NCBI RefSeq assembly: GCF_023053635.1
Contig: NC_086183.1
Location: forward strand, 627,501-691,500
Source: Elgaria multicarinata webbii
Lineage: Eukaryota; Chordata; Lepidosauria; Squamata; Anguidae
DNA: 64,000 nucleotides
Direction: 5' to 3'
A program made the translations under genes and the position numbers. Under the pieces are notes generated by a model, which had not been told where the DNA came from, made no database searches, and saw only the letters and a list, made by a program, of their open reading frames with translations. Positions 33,331 to 44,800 of the stretch are shown here, in pieces; position 1 is the first letter of the stretch; every line of letters begins with the position of its first letter.

Positions 33331-34677
33331 GAGAGCCGACGAGGGCTCCTGGCAGGGGATCCGCGGGAGGCCGAACGTGGCAGTCAGCCCCAAACCCAGC
33401 CTTGGGGAAGGGGGAGGGGTTTACTTGCCCTGTCCTCTTTTTCAACCCCAGGGCCTCTTGATGTATGTACGCAGGCCACAGCTGGGCGGAGAGGGAATGC
33501 AAAACTGCCCATCAATTCCGCCCTCAAGCTGCACTTGCTGACCTGTAGCCCTATCCTCAATGGAGGCCAGGGAGCCTCCATGGTCCAGCAGCTGGGCCTT
33601 GAAGAGGCTACACAGAGAACCTGAAGGAAAGTTTCGTCAGAACCTTCCTGATGCTGTGGCCATTGGAATTAATGGTCGTGGCCTGCTTGTGATTAATGGA
33701 GCCACAGTTGTGGCTCCAATAGATAAGGTGATCAGTAAAATAAGAGTTCTGTAAGGATAAATAGAATTCAGGGTAGGTGGGTGGGTTGTTCTAACCTTAA
33801 TAAAATTTCACCAACCGTCCTGGAATTTGCATGTGCCAGAAAGAAATGTCTATTTTACACTGCCTGAAAATTTCAAGAAGTTTGGGTAAAGATTGAGAGA
33901 GAAAGTGCAGTTAACAGAAAAACGGGGAGGGGGGGGCTTGGTCACAGAAAAATGTTTCTGAAAAATGTGTTGGCAACTGTTTGTGCTCATTATTTCTAAA
34001 AACACTATAGCCTCCATATTTTAATGGTTGTTGTTTTCTTATTCCCTTTCAGTCGTAGTTGGCGGAATGGAAATTCTTTTTGTTTGTTTTTAACAATTTA
34101 CTTGTTTTTTTAAAATAACTTATTTGCTAATGAAAGCCTATGGGAGTTCATAACGTAGCACTCAGAATGTTGAGAGGGGCTGGGATCACGGCAATGTGGC
34201 CTAAAAGCAGCAGCAGCACATTTCTGGGACCTTTGTATATATGTGTATATATGTGTGTGTGTGCACAGAGGAGCAATCTCCTCAGTGTGAGTGACTAGAT
34301 CCTACCAATTGTTTACTTGTCTGCACTCCCACCCATTCCTTCTTTCTCTGCTCCCCTTTTTCCCATTAATTACTAAAGTTCCTTTTTGAATTCAAGTGCT
34401 GGGAAGAGGGCTTAGAAGCAGGCCTGCCTTCCCTTAAGGGCAGAGAGTTTTGCTGCCTGAAGGCTGAGAAGCAGACCTTTTTTTCTGAGCAGCTTGGTGT
34501 AGTTTTCACCCCGTACTTGATTTTGCTCACTGGTGAAGTTTGAGTTTCATAACACTTTTTATTTTAAAATATTTTCTTCGCTCTCTGCCTGGATTACATT
34601 TTCCTATCAGGATTTTGCTGAACTCTATACATTGGATTCTAGGAGAGGTTTCTTTCAACCTTTTATTTTTTATTTTC
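33331..34677. other. No gene recognised
   Basis: Nothing identifiable; becomes AT-rich after 33750. Confidence 0.4.
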
Positions 34678-34905
34678 ATTGCATTTATATCCTGCCTTTT
34701 TTCCTGCAAGGAACCCAAGGCGGCGTACATAATCCTCCTCCTCTCCACTTTATCCTCACAACCACCACCCTGTGAGGTAGGCTGAGCTGAGAGTCTGTGA
34801 CTGGCCCAAAGTCACCCAGTGGATTTCCATGGCCATGTGGGGATTAGAACCCAGATCTCCAGAGTCCCAGTCTGATACTCTAGCCACTACACCACACTGG
34901 CTCTT
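34678..34905 (-). mobile_element. tRNA-headed MIR-like SINE
   Basis: On the reverse strand it starts GAGCCAGTGTGGTGTAGTGG. The RNA polymerase III A box TGGTGTAGTGG (34884-34894) and B box GGTTCTAATCC (34841-34851) are visible. A core related to MIR follows (GTGACTTTGGGCCAGTCAC, CCTACCTCACAGGGTGG), ending in GGCGGGATATAAATGCAA-like text. This CORE-SINE type is common in squamates. Confidence 0.85.
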
Positions 34906-35049
34906 TTGGGACCCTTCCTTTGGGTCCATGTGAGTCTGGTCTTCCAATCCCTCTTTGGGATATGTAGCTATGCATTCCTTCTATTCCCCACCCCCAAGCT
35001 GCTCCCTTCTTTTCTAAAAAACTTGGACCATACTCCTATAAAGTTGAAA

Positions 35050-35245
35050 GCTTCAAACACTTAAATCTATATCAATTTCTGCTGTGTAGTTTTATCCTGG
35101 TTGTGCTTTCTGTATTGTATTTTGTATTTGTGTTTTTAAACTGTTGGTTGTTTTATTATGCTTTTCACGGTTTTAATTTTTGTGAACTGCCCAGAGAGCT
35201 TTGGTTATTGGGCAGTATAAAAATGTAATTGATAAATAATTCAAC
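35050..35245 (+). mobile_element. L2 3'UTR fragment
   Basis: TATCCTGGTTGTGCTTTCTG, CTGTTGGTTGTTTTATTATG and CCCAGAGAGCTTTGGTTATT match the 3'UTR of the copy at 22521-23152 in order. Ends with GGGCAGTATAAAAATG and an AATAAT tail. Confidence 0.85.
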
Positions 35246-37720
35246 TAGTTTGGACTGGTGGAAGTTTAAATAGAACTAAGCAACATTTCAAACTGCTTCT
35301 GGGCCTGCTAGCATTGTCTTGGGTTTACTTTCATTGTTTTTCTAATAGGCTATAGTAATAAACTGTAGTGTACTTTGCATAGTTTACACATGCATTTTCT
35401 TTCTAATCATTGCATGTTTCACATTCTACTTCTGTATCTGGTGTTTCCCACTCCCACGCTAATAAGGTGCACTTTTTCTTGGTGCCTCTTAATAATCCTC
35501 CAAACAGCACCCACCCATCCCCCACCCAACCTGCTTTCACATTTCTCTCCATTACTGGCAGTAGCACCAGTCATAACGTTGCTAGGAAATATCATACCGT
35601 TCTGTACCACACACCACTATTAGACTTAGTACCACTTTCAGCCTGGCTACACTAAAGGAGACACTATCAACTCACCCAGTAAAGGCATGGGTCAACTCAC
35701 AAAATAAAGATGCGAGTCACCTCACAGTAGGACTACTCTAGCAATACACTAAGGCTCAGATGGTTCATAAGGCAATACGGGACCGAGGCAACATGGACCA
35801 TCTTTGCTGGTCCCAGGCATTCCATCCTCCCAATTTGGATTTGGGACTGAAAAACACAGGGAAAGTGTGGGTGCATGGAGAGTAAGTTGTAAGCAAGCAC
35901 AATTCGTGACATTGCACAACATCTTGACTGACATCAGATAAGGTGTCTGCCTTAGCTTCCAATTTCCTGGATTTGTGGAGTTTGAACCAAGGTGAGAAAA
36001 CCTTATCTTCTGGTCTTTTAAACTGGCAGTTTTTTGATGACTGAATATAAACGGAGAGTTTTTCATTAAACAGAACACGGAAGCTTCTTCTCTAGGGTTC
36101 TTCTAAAGGAGACCTAAAAAAAATCCCCCCTGCCAAAGGTCCAAGGTCTGGCTTCAAGCATATTTGTCCAAGGATACTGGAATATTATCTTGGATCATGA
36201 CTATTTGTGGGGAAGGAGGCTGGAGCAGATGTTTTGCATACAAAGGATTCTGTCTTGGGCATCTCCAGTTAGGGTCAGGGAAAAGACCTGAAGTCCAGGA
36301 GAGCCACAGCCAATGCTAAGCTAGGCAGACTCTAAGGCAGCTTCTTTGGGGTGTCTTCTTCAAAGCCCCCTCATCAACAGACACGCCCTCACCCCAAACC
36401 TCTGATGTAGGACAAGTATACACAGAGAGAGAGAGACAGACAGAGCACTGGAACAGGTAAACACTATTGACATTGGTTTGACAAGCAGCCTGGAAGCTTG
36501 CCTGAAAGGTGTCAAATGAAAAGCTTCATGGCAGCAACCAGGAACTGCAGGGCAGAGCTAGCAGCTGTGGGGGGATTTGGGGTCTGGCTCTTAGCAAAGC
36601 TGTGGCCCTTTGCTTCCGCTGGGAGCTTTCCTAGTCTCCATTCCCAGTGCAGCTCCCAGAAGGAAGCACAGCGTCACCTGGAGCCCAGCTGGCTTGGGAT
36701 ACAGCTGCAGTACCGCGTGTGTGTGTGTGTATAGAAAGATGCAGTGGCAGCAGTGGAGGCTCAGGAACCTGCCTGTTCAGTCCCTGTTGCTATAATTATC
36801 CCCACCTGCTTCTCTCCCCCACAGATCCCCCAGGCAAGAGCTGGGGGCTCAGAGACCCCACCCCAAGCTGCACCAGGGTTGGGAAATATAGAGAAGTCCT
36901 GCAGCAAGGCAGCTGCACACCCCTCCTCAACACTTCAACAGCATTTTGCAGTCAAATAGAACACAGAGCGCGGGGGGGGGGGGGGGGAGATCTGCACTGA
37001 GTACAGAGACACTCCCAATATGGGTACTTTCCTGAGCACCCTTTAGCAGCAGGAAGGACCTGGGGGATCTTGCAGGATCTGCTTCCAAGTGCTGATGACA
37101 CCAACCCCAGGACAGGGAAGGGGCACTTCCCCTTTCACAAGACCTATGTGCAGCATAGGCAAGGAAACCACAGCCCCAGAGGCCAGGGAGCCCGGCAGGA
37201 CTCATATTTTCCCTTCCCACCTTAAGCACACACCAAAGCCTCCAATAGTTGGATGGAACTGTCAGAAACAACATTGCCCTGAGCAGGAAGTGTTCCACAG
37301 CTGAACATGCAGAGAACTTTCTACGTATGGACGGTGCCAGCAGGAGCCTGCTCCAACAGCCTGTGGCCTGGGATTCTACTGTACCACTGTGGCACTAGAA
37401 GAGGAATCTTGGCAGATCTCTACGACCCTCTCCCAAAGCGGCACCCAGGGAGACGAAGTGGCAGCAGCACAGGGCTGACCAGGAAGGAGCCGCTGCCAGG
37501 TGGCGTGCAGAGCTTGGCGCATGGGGAAGGCACCATCAGCTTTGCTACCTTCAACGTTCCTGAACTCGACACACCCATCCTGTGCCGTCCACAGGAGGCC
37601 CAACCCAAGTGAATGCCGGTGCCCAAGGCCCAGGCTGAAGAGTTGCTCACTGAGCAGCTCAAAGTCAATGCTTTTCACTACTTAGCACCAAAAAAAAGGA
37701 GGGGAGATGCATCACAGCTT
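35246..37720. other. No gene recognised
   Basis: Unique-looking sequence with small GA, GT and G runs (36420s, 36718-36730, 36972-36987). Confidence 0.4.
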
Positions 37721-37721
37721 G

Positions 37722-37795
37722 GGGTTTATACTTTATGGTTTTAGCTCTATTTTGTGAACTGCCCAGAGAGCTTCAGCTGCTGGGTGGCACAGAAG
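37722..37795 (+). mobile_element. L2 3' tail scrap
   Basis: TTATGGTTTTAGCTCTATTT then TGTGAACTGCCCAGAGAGC and TGCTGGGTGGCAC: decayed L2 terminus. Confidence 0.5.
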
Positions 37796-38742
37796 GAGGC
37801 AGCACAGTGCAAGGAGGGGGCAAAGGAGAGGAGGCGCTCCACAGGCTCAGCAGCCCAGATGCCGAGGCAGCCTCCTCAACGTCTGGCTTGAGCGAGTCCC
37901 TAGGAGCAAAGGCTTCTTCTTCCCTTGAGAGAAGAGCGGAGGTCTGTACACAGGGAGCAAAGAGGAGACCTCCAGCAAACAGTACTGAGCCAAGTGTAGA
38001 TCCCCCAGAAGGGAACCACAGCAAGTCCACAGGCAGGCAGGCCAGCCTGCCCCGCAAGGGGAAATCCAGCAGTCAAGAGCTTGCGCTTAGCCCCTGCTGC
38101 AAGGGCTGCGTTCCCAAGCAGCACAGCCAGCCACAGGGCAGCACTGCCACCTGCTGGCCGTTCAGCACCAAGCCTCCCCTGCTGGCCAGAAGACCAACGC
38201 CAGATGAGCCTCTGCGCTAGCCAGGGCCAAGAAACAAACGCTCTGGTGGAAACGCAAGTTGGAGCCACTGTTCTGGGAAACAGTCCCTGCTATCCTATCA
38301 GAGTTCACAACACACTGAGCAGATGACCCTCTTTGGAACAGACCCACCGGGACCCCTCCATCGTCCAGGGCGCGTTGCCACTGGCCACAGCGGAGGCAGG
38401 AGGTCAGCAGCCCAAAAGGGGGCGGAGCTACTCCGGACTGCTGCCACCTCTCTCCGAACCACTTGGGCTGGCTGCCAGGAGACCCACCCCACACCCACCT
38501 CATGTCCCACCCACCCCTGCAACTACAAGTAGGTCAGTCGGGGCCAATCAGAGCCGTGGATGACTTGCCCATCATCCACGGCTCTCTGCCTGCCCAAGTG
38601 GAAGGAGCGGAATTGTCATTTCTCCAAAGAGAGGTCAGGGGGAGAGGTCAGGCTTCACAGGCTGGCCTGAGTGTCTAACGGCTGTCAAGTGAGCCACAAG
38701 CAAAACGAGAATTTTTCCTGATGAATGGATTTGTATTGTATA
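37796..38742. other. No gene recognised
   Basis: Nothing identified between the L2 scrap and the UTP11 polyadenylation signal. Confidence 0.4.
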
Positions 38743-38748
38743 TTTATT
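38743..38748 (-). terminator. UTP11: UTP11 polyadenylation signal
   Basis: TTTATT on the + strand is AATAAA on the gene strand, 113 bp past the stop codon, giving a short 3'UTR of roughly 130-140 bp. Confidence 0.75.
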
Positions 38749-38860
38749 CTGAGATAGAGAAAAGCCAGCAGAATCCAACTGCTCCTGCAAGTGAAGCCAT
38801 GTGGGCAGGGACTCCTCCAAGCCAACTGGGGAAAAGGGATTCCCCCATGGTTGGGAGCAG

Positions 38861-41800
38861 TCAGCGTTTCCGCTTGAACTGGAATTTGTAAATAGTCGGC
38901 TGGTTTACCGTTTCCTTCGTCAGCTTCACTTTCTGCGTTTTGTCCTGAAACAAAGGGAGAAGAAAGTGAGTCTTTTCAAAGCAACACACCTTCCCCAAAG
39001 CATTGATACATCCTTGGAGAGAAAAGCCAGAGTTTGGACTCAGTGAGGCTTCTTGGCCAAGTTGTTTCCCCACAGCAAGAAACAGAAGCCCGAAGGATCC
39101 CCCTTCCGCATCACCTGCGAAGACCAAGCCAGGTGGAGGCAGGAGCAGCGGCTGCACCGAACCAGCTCTGCAGCCAGGTGAGACCTGACCTGCCACCTAA
39201 GCTTCAACCCCAAAGGAGAGCTGTTGCCACCCCAGCTGTGAGCCAAGCGGAGTGGGCAAAACGCAGGCCCCTCACCAAGAGGTCCTTCCGGGTCTGGAGC
39301 TTCTGAGCAACGACAAACATCTTCCGCTCACGTTCGATGCGCTGCCTCAGCAGGTTGTACTGACTCTTCCTCTGTTGGGCTAATTTCTAGAGACAGAAAA
39401 AAAACCATTGGTTTTTCGCAATGAACAGACAAGCCCCCAAGGGAAAGCTGGATGTCCCCAATTGCTCTTAAGGGGCAAACCAGGCATGGCTCCTGCCTTC
39501 TCCAGGCTGAGGACCATATCCAGCTTCTTTTCCCAGCATATCTCCCTCTTAACCCACAAGAACAGCCCTTCTTACATCTCAGCACCCGTGATGGAAGGCA
39601 GATGGGAAGGGAAGGACCTTTCTGTCCCTGGCTCCCCAGTGAAGCCACAGGCCCCTTGCTGCTGTGGCACTCCTCAGAGTCCTTGGAAGGGGATTCCCAA
39701 AGGGGCACCACCTCCCGTCAGGACCAACAGAAGTGCACGGATATGGATAGACACAGACAGAGACACACATAGAGAGAGAGGGTGTGTGTGCAAAGACAGA
39801 GGTGTGTGTCTTATCTGGAAGCACCAGGGGTCTCCTATTTCACCAGAGCAGGTGCAGGAGGGGTTTGGGCCTCTTCCTTGGGCTGAGCTGAACAGGCTGC
39901 CTACTCCCATTGCACCCAAGCCCCAGGCTGCAAACCCCAGCATGACGGAGCTTTACCACACTCAGCCACCTCATGGCAGGTGTGAGCTAATTAGCACTAT
40001 CAAACAGGACGGATCCCAACTTGTTCCGCCTGCAGAAGAAGAAGATGACTCAAGTCTCCTGGAAGAGGAGAAAACCCACCTGTCTGAACTAGCCCAGGGA
40101 CTTCAGCACTAAGCCAGCAAGAGGGTGGGAACCTTATCTGCCATCTCCTCCGCCTCAGCTGGTCTGGACAGCATTCCCATTCCTTTGCTGCACATCTCCA
40201 GCCAAGTCGCTCTGCGTTGCCCAACACAGACAAAGCCTGCTCAAGTCAAGCTTTCCACGGCCAAGACAGGAGACACCGCAAAACCACGTCTCCAGCCACA
40301 GACAGCCGCTTGCTCTGCCACTTCTGAAGAGAACCGTGGGAAGGGTGGAAGCAGACGGACCAAACTCTAGAGCAGTGGGGTGCATGTAAAGGTTTCTGGC
40401 CCAGTTCTCAGCTCACACGAGTCTTGAGTCTCTGAGCAGCCCAAGTACTATGAATGGAATTAGCAGTGCAGACAATCTTCAGCATTAAGTGCTGAGAGAA
40501 GAGTTCCCTTATTCCTAACCTCCTGGTCAGCCTACTACCCAAGGGGCTTGGGAGAACTGCACGACATCCAGCCCGGCCCCTGAGACACAAAGAATATCAC
40601 CTTCTCAGCAGTACAAAATAGAATCAGGACACGCGTTCTACTTTTACTTCATCATAGACCCACTCGGCTCAGTTGCCACAGAGAAAGCTAATAACCTTGA
40701 TTTACAAGCAGCACTTGTACAGACCTGTAACTGGGCAGGTGTGGTGGTCCCCAGTATGGATCCCTTCTTCAGTGTTTCAAGGGTTGGACGGTTGTATACT
40801 CTGCCCACCAGCTGAGGAGCAGTGTTTAGGTGGGTGGCAATGTCAAATCTTTCCACTGGAAAAGGAAAGCCACATTTAAATAATTTATACCCCCAGTCTC
40901 CAGCTGGAAAGGCTTACAGACAAAAACAACACCATCTCTGCCCTCAGGCTTACCATCAAAAAAAGCACAACACCAACGGAAAAGGGGGATAGGGAAAGAA
41001 AAGGAAACGGAGGGAACCCAGGCATCAATTCTCAAATTTGATATGATTCTTTTAATGTTGGAGAGAGAGAGAGAAAGAGGAGAAGAGAACAGAACCAGGG
41101 CTATTCTATCACCCCTGCTGACATATCAACTGACCAAAGAAGGTGTTGAAGCCCCTGCAACCCACCCCACAAACCCTCTCCTATCTCCTACCTTCCTTCT
41201 TTGTGTCAAAAAAGAACGTGTGCTTGTTTGGCTGTTTTCCTTCAGCTTCCAGCAGGTGGAGCTGTGACTTCAGCCTTTCGATTTTCTGAGACAAAAACAA
41301 ATAATTAAAGTCTTCAAGTCTCGGTTTAGCTTTAGTTTGGGAAGCATAGAACACAGGCGCTGGAAGTGCTTGGGGGGGAGGGCCAGAGCTCAGCGAGGGC
41401 AGGGAGGGGGGGGGTCCGCTTTGCAGGCAGGGGGGTCCTACCTTGAGTTTAGACATGAGTGATGGAGAAAAGCTCTCCCTCCCTGAAGTCCAGAAGAGCC
41501 ACTGCCAGTCATGACAGACAATAGTGGGACAGGCCACAGAGCAGACACGGCATCAGGGGCCTGCTGAAGGGTCCCAGAGCCCACTGGGTGAATGAGCCGC
41601 AGAAAAGCCGCACTGCCCTGGAGCAAGATTCTTTGCCAACCCCAAACGCAACCATCAATCGAGTTGCAAGGACCGGCAAACACTTCACACGAAGACACAC
41701 GTGACCCCTTCACAAAGGGAGCGCATATCAGCCTCCAATCACCCTAGGGTGGGGGTTGCTCACAAATGGGGGGGGGCACTCCACAGAACAGTATATGTTT

Positions 41801-44800
41801 GGTGTTGTCATTTCATTAGCCAAACTCCCAAGGACCTGGACGGCGCTCATACTGGGCTTTGGCCTCATTTCCACCCTTGGCATGTGGAGGGGCCACTTGA
41901 TCACTCTCTGCCTCTCGGTTTGAAGAGAAGATCACACACTGCCCCCAGCTCCCAAGAGAGACTAGGGGCACGGTGCATTTCACAAACAGCAACCTTCCAC
42001 CAAAAGTTGGAGAAGAAAGCAGAAATCCACCAAGCACCCCTGACATGCAATTTTCATCCCTTAAAATAAAGTAGAGCAGCCAAGCTGCAGAGCATGAAGG
42101 TGGATTGGTGCCGCCACCCAGAGACCAGCTGGAACCGTCAGGACAGAGATCCTTGTGAGAAACGGGGCTCCACGCGCTTCATGGCTTTGCAGTCAGCCTC
42201 CCGCCAGGGACAAGCTTCTCTTTCCCATCACGTCCTAGAAAAGCTTCGATGGAGAACCAGCCCCATCATCCCCTCTCTGGCTGTTTCCTTGCCAACCTGG
42301 CCAATGACAGCATTTTTCCTAACTGCAGCACATGGGTGCGGGGAGTGCTTCACTGGGATCACGGGTGGGGAAGGGTTAAACCTCCCACCCCACCCCCGCT
42401 AACCTGATGAAAAGTCACTCACTCACACACACCCATGTATAGCAAGACATTTTTAAAACACTGAGAGTTGCTGCTGACACTTAGCCTCACATCTAGTTTG
42501 ACACTTAAGTCAGAGAGCACCGGGCCACCCACAAGAGGGGCCAAGCAAGCCAGTTGCTTGAAGCACCACCCACCCACCCACCCAGCTCAAGCGGAAGCCC
42601 TGCAGAAGAAAAGCACGCTCTGACCTTGACTTCCGCTATTCGCTTCATTTCAATATATTTAAGATCTTGCGTCTTCATCAGCTTCTGCTGCTCCAGTGTG
42701 GTTTCTTCTTCCAGCTGCTTAATCACATGAACTCCATCCTACCAGCAAGTGAACACACATATTGAACTTGGAAAGAGACCATGGTGCTGTGGCTGAGAAA
42801 AGGAAAGGGCCACAGAGACTTACAAGCATTTTGTGGACAAGCTACTGGGAAGAGGCCAGTAACCCTCCCCTATAAGCTGATTAAAACTCTGATGCAACAA
42901 AACATTCCAAGGACACAAGTAGCAGGGATGGAACTTCTAGACCTGATTTGCACATCATGCTGCAATTCCTGGGTTGTTTAACCCATGAATGGCTGGAGAT
43001 GAGCACAGCGACAAGCACTGCTCATCATTTCTGCTTTCAATTAACAACCCAGAGTTATTGTTGTTGGGTTAATTCTGGATTGTTTAACCCATAAAGTTTC
43101 TGGGTATCTATGGATTGAACAATAATAATAATATATTTATTTGTTACCTGCCTCTCCCTCGGGATCGAGGCGGGGTACAACACAAATGCAAACGCCACAA
43201 AATACATAAAATTAAAACATTTAAAAGTAATACATTATTAAAAGCAGCACATTATTAAAAGGCATCTTAAAATTCAACTATGCAAACTAAGCGAGACAAT
43301 TGTCCTTTCAAGAATGGAAAGCCCTTTCCCAAGACGCGTTAACTTCAGAGAGACTAGTTCTGAGGCAGCTTCTGACGGGATGCCAGCCGGCCCGACTTTC
43401 TCTCGCCTTCCTTTAGCTCCGCCCATTTTAATCTGCGGCGTACTCTAGGATCAGCTAACCTCTCCGTGTTCTCCCCCTCAGAAGAATATTGGAGGAGGCA
43501 GAGGGGGAATAAACTATGCACAGGAGCTCATTTGTCCCATCGTGTGGGGGAGCTACAGTAGTTTATTTTAAAAATACAATACTGTGAGTAACTTATGAAC
43601 CCATCGTGGCTTAAAGTGACTGAGAAAGTGTCTGAGGAACATTGTAATTCAGGCTTTATGTAAGTTAAGATCTTTTTACATCTGAGATTTATTCCACAGC
43701 TTTTGATGGGGTTCCCCTGCTAGAATTTCAGATTCTAAGCCTGTTTTTCACACACATACACAGATTAACAATCAACATGTACATTGCGGTTGCAGGTGTA
43801 ATCTCAAAGTGTGGAAAGTGTGTGGAATTTGGACAGTAAGGTGATTATTTAGTTCTGCTTGATACTTTTCCTCACTCCCTATCACCTCACTCATTAGAGC
43901 ACAGAGAGCTTTGCCCTGATAGGACTGGATTTGTCAATGCCTGCTCAAATATATACAGCAAGCTGCCTACAGTATCTGTTTGCTGGGCAAACAAGCATGA
44001 AGCCCAAGCACCCACCCACCCACCCCGTGCAGGGCTAACGCAGGACACACAAGCCTCACCTGAAGCTGCACACGGGTCATTCTGAAATAAAACTCATCCG
44101 GGTTCTTCTCCTGGGCCTTCCTGCGAAGCGCCTGGAGAGCATTCTGCTTCTTGTGGTAGTCACTGAAAGGCAACAAAGCACAATGTTAGCACAGCCTCCC
44201 CACACAGAACTCTCCACCACTGAGCTGTGAGCGGCTGGGAGAAAGAACAGGGAGGAACGGCAGCTTGGAACTGCTGCCTTCCACTGCAATAAACACATCA
44301 GAGGGATAAAACCAAAAGAACGGCACATGATTTGGTGGATCCTCTGCCAAAAAGAAAAAAACCCAGCAACAGCTACATTTATTTGGGATATCTATATTTT
44401 GCCATCTTTGAAGACGGTTCGGAAGCTACAGCTTGTGCAAAATGCAGCAGCCAGATTGATAACCGGAACAAGAAAGTTCGAGCATATAAGACCCACTCTG
44501 GGTGCCTGTATGTTTCCAAGCCCAATTCAAGGTGCTGGTTTTAACCTATAAAGCCTTACACGGCTTGGGACCACAATATCTGACAGAATGCCTCTCCCAA
44601 CATGAGCCGACCCATACACTGCGCTCAACATCTAAGGTCCTCCTCCAGATGCCTACCCCGAGGGAAGCTTGGAGAATGGCAACAAGGGAGAGGGCCTTTT
44701 CAGCAGTGGCCCCTCAATTATGGAATTATCTCCCCAATGAGGCTTGCCTGGCGCCAACATTATTATCTTTTCAGTGCCAGGTCAAGACTTTTCTCTTCTC

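Noticed and set aside
34841-34894. tRNA gene
   Set aside because: A and B boxes belong to the tRNA-derived head of a SINE; no complete cloverleaf.
39408-40112. 234-codon forward frame in UTP11 intron 6
   Set aside because: Antisense to a confirmed intron; no domain.
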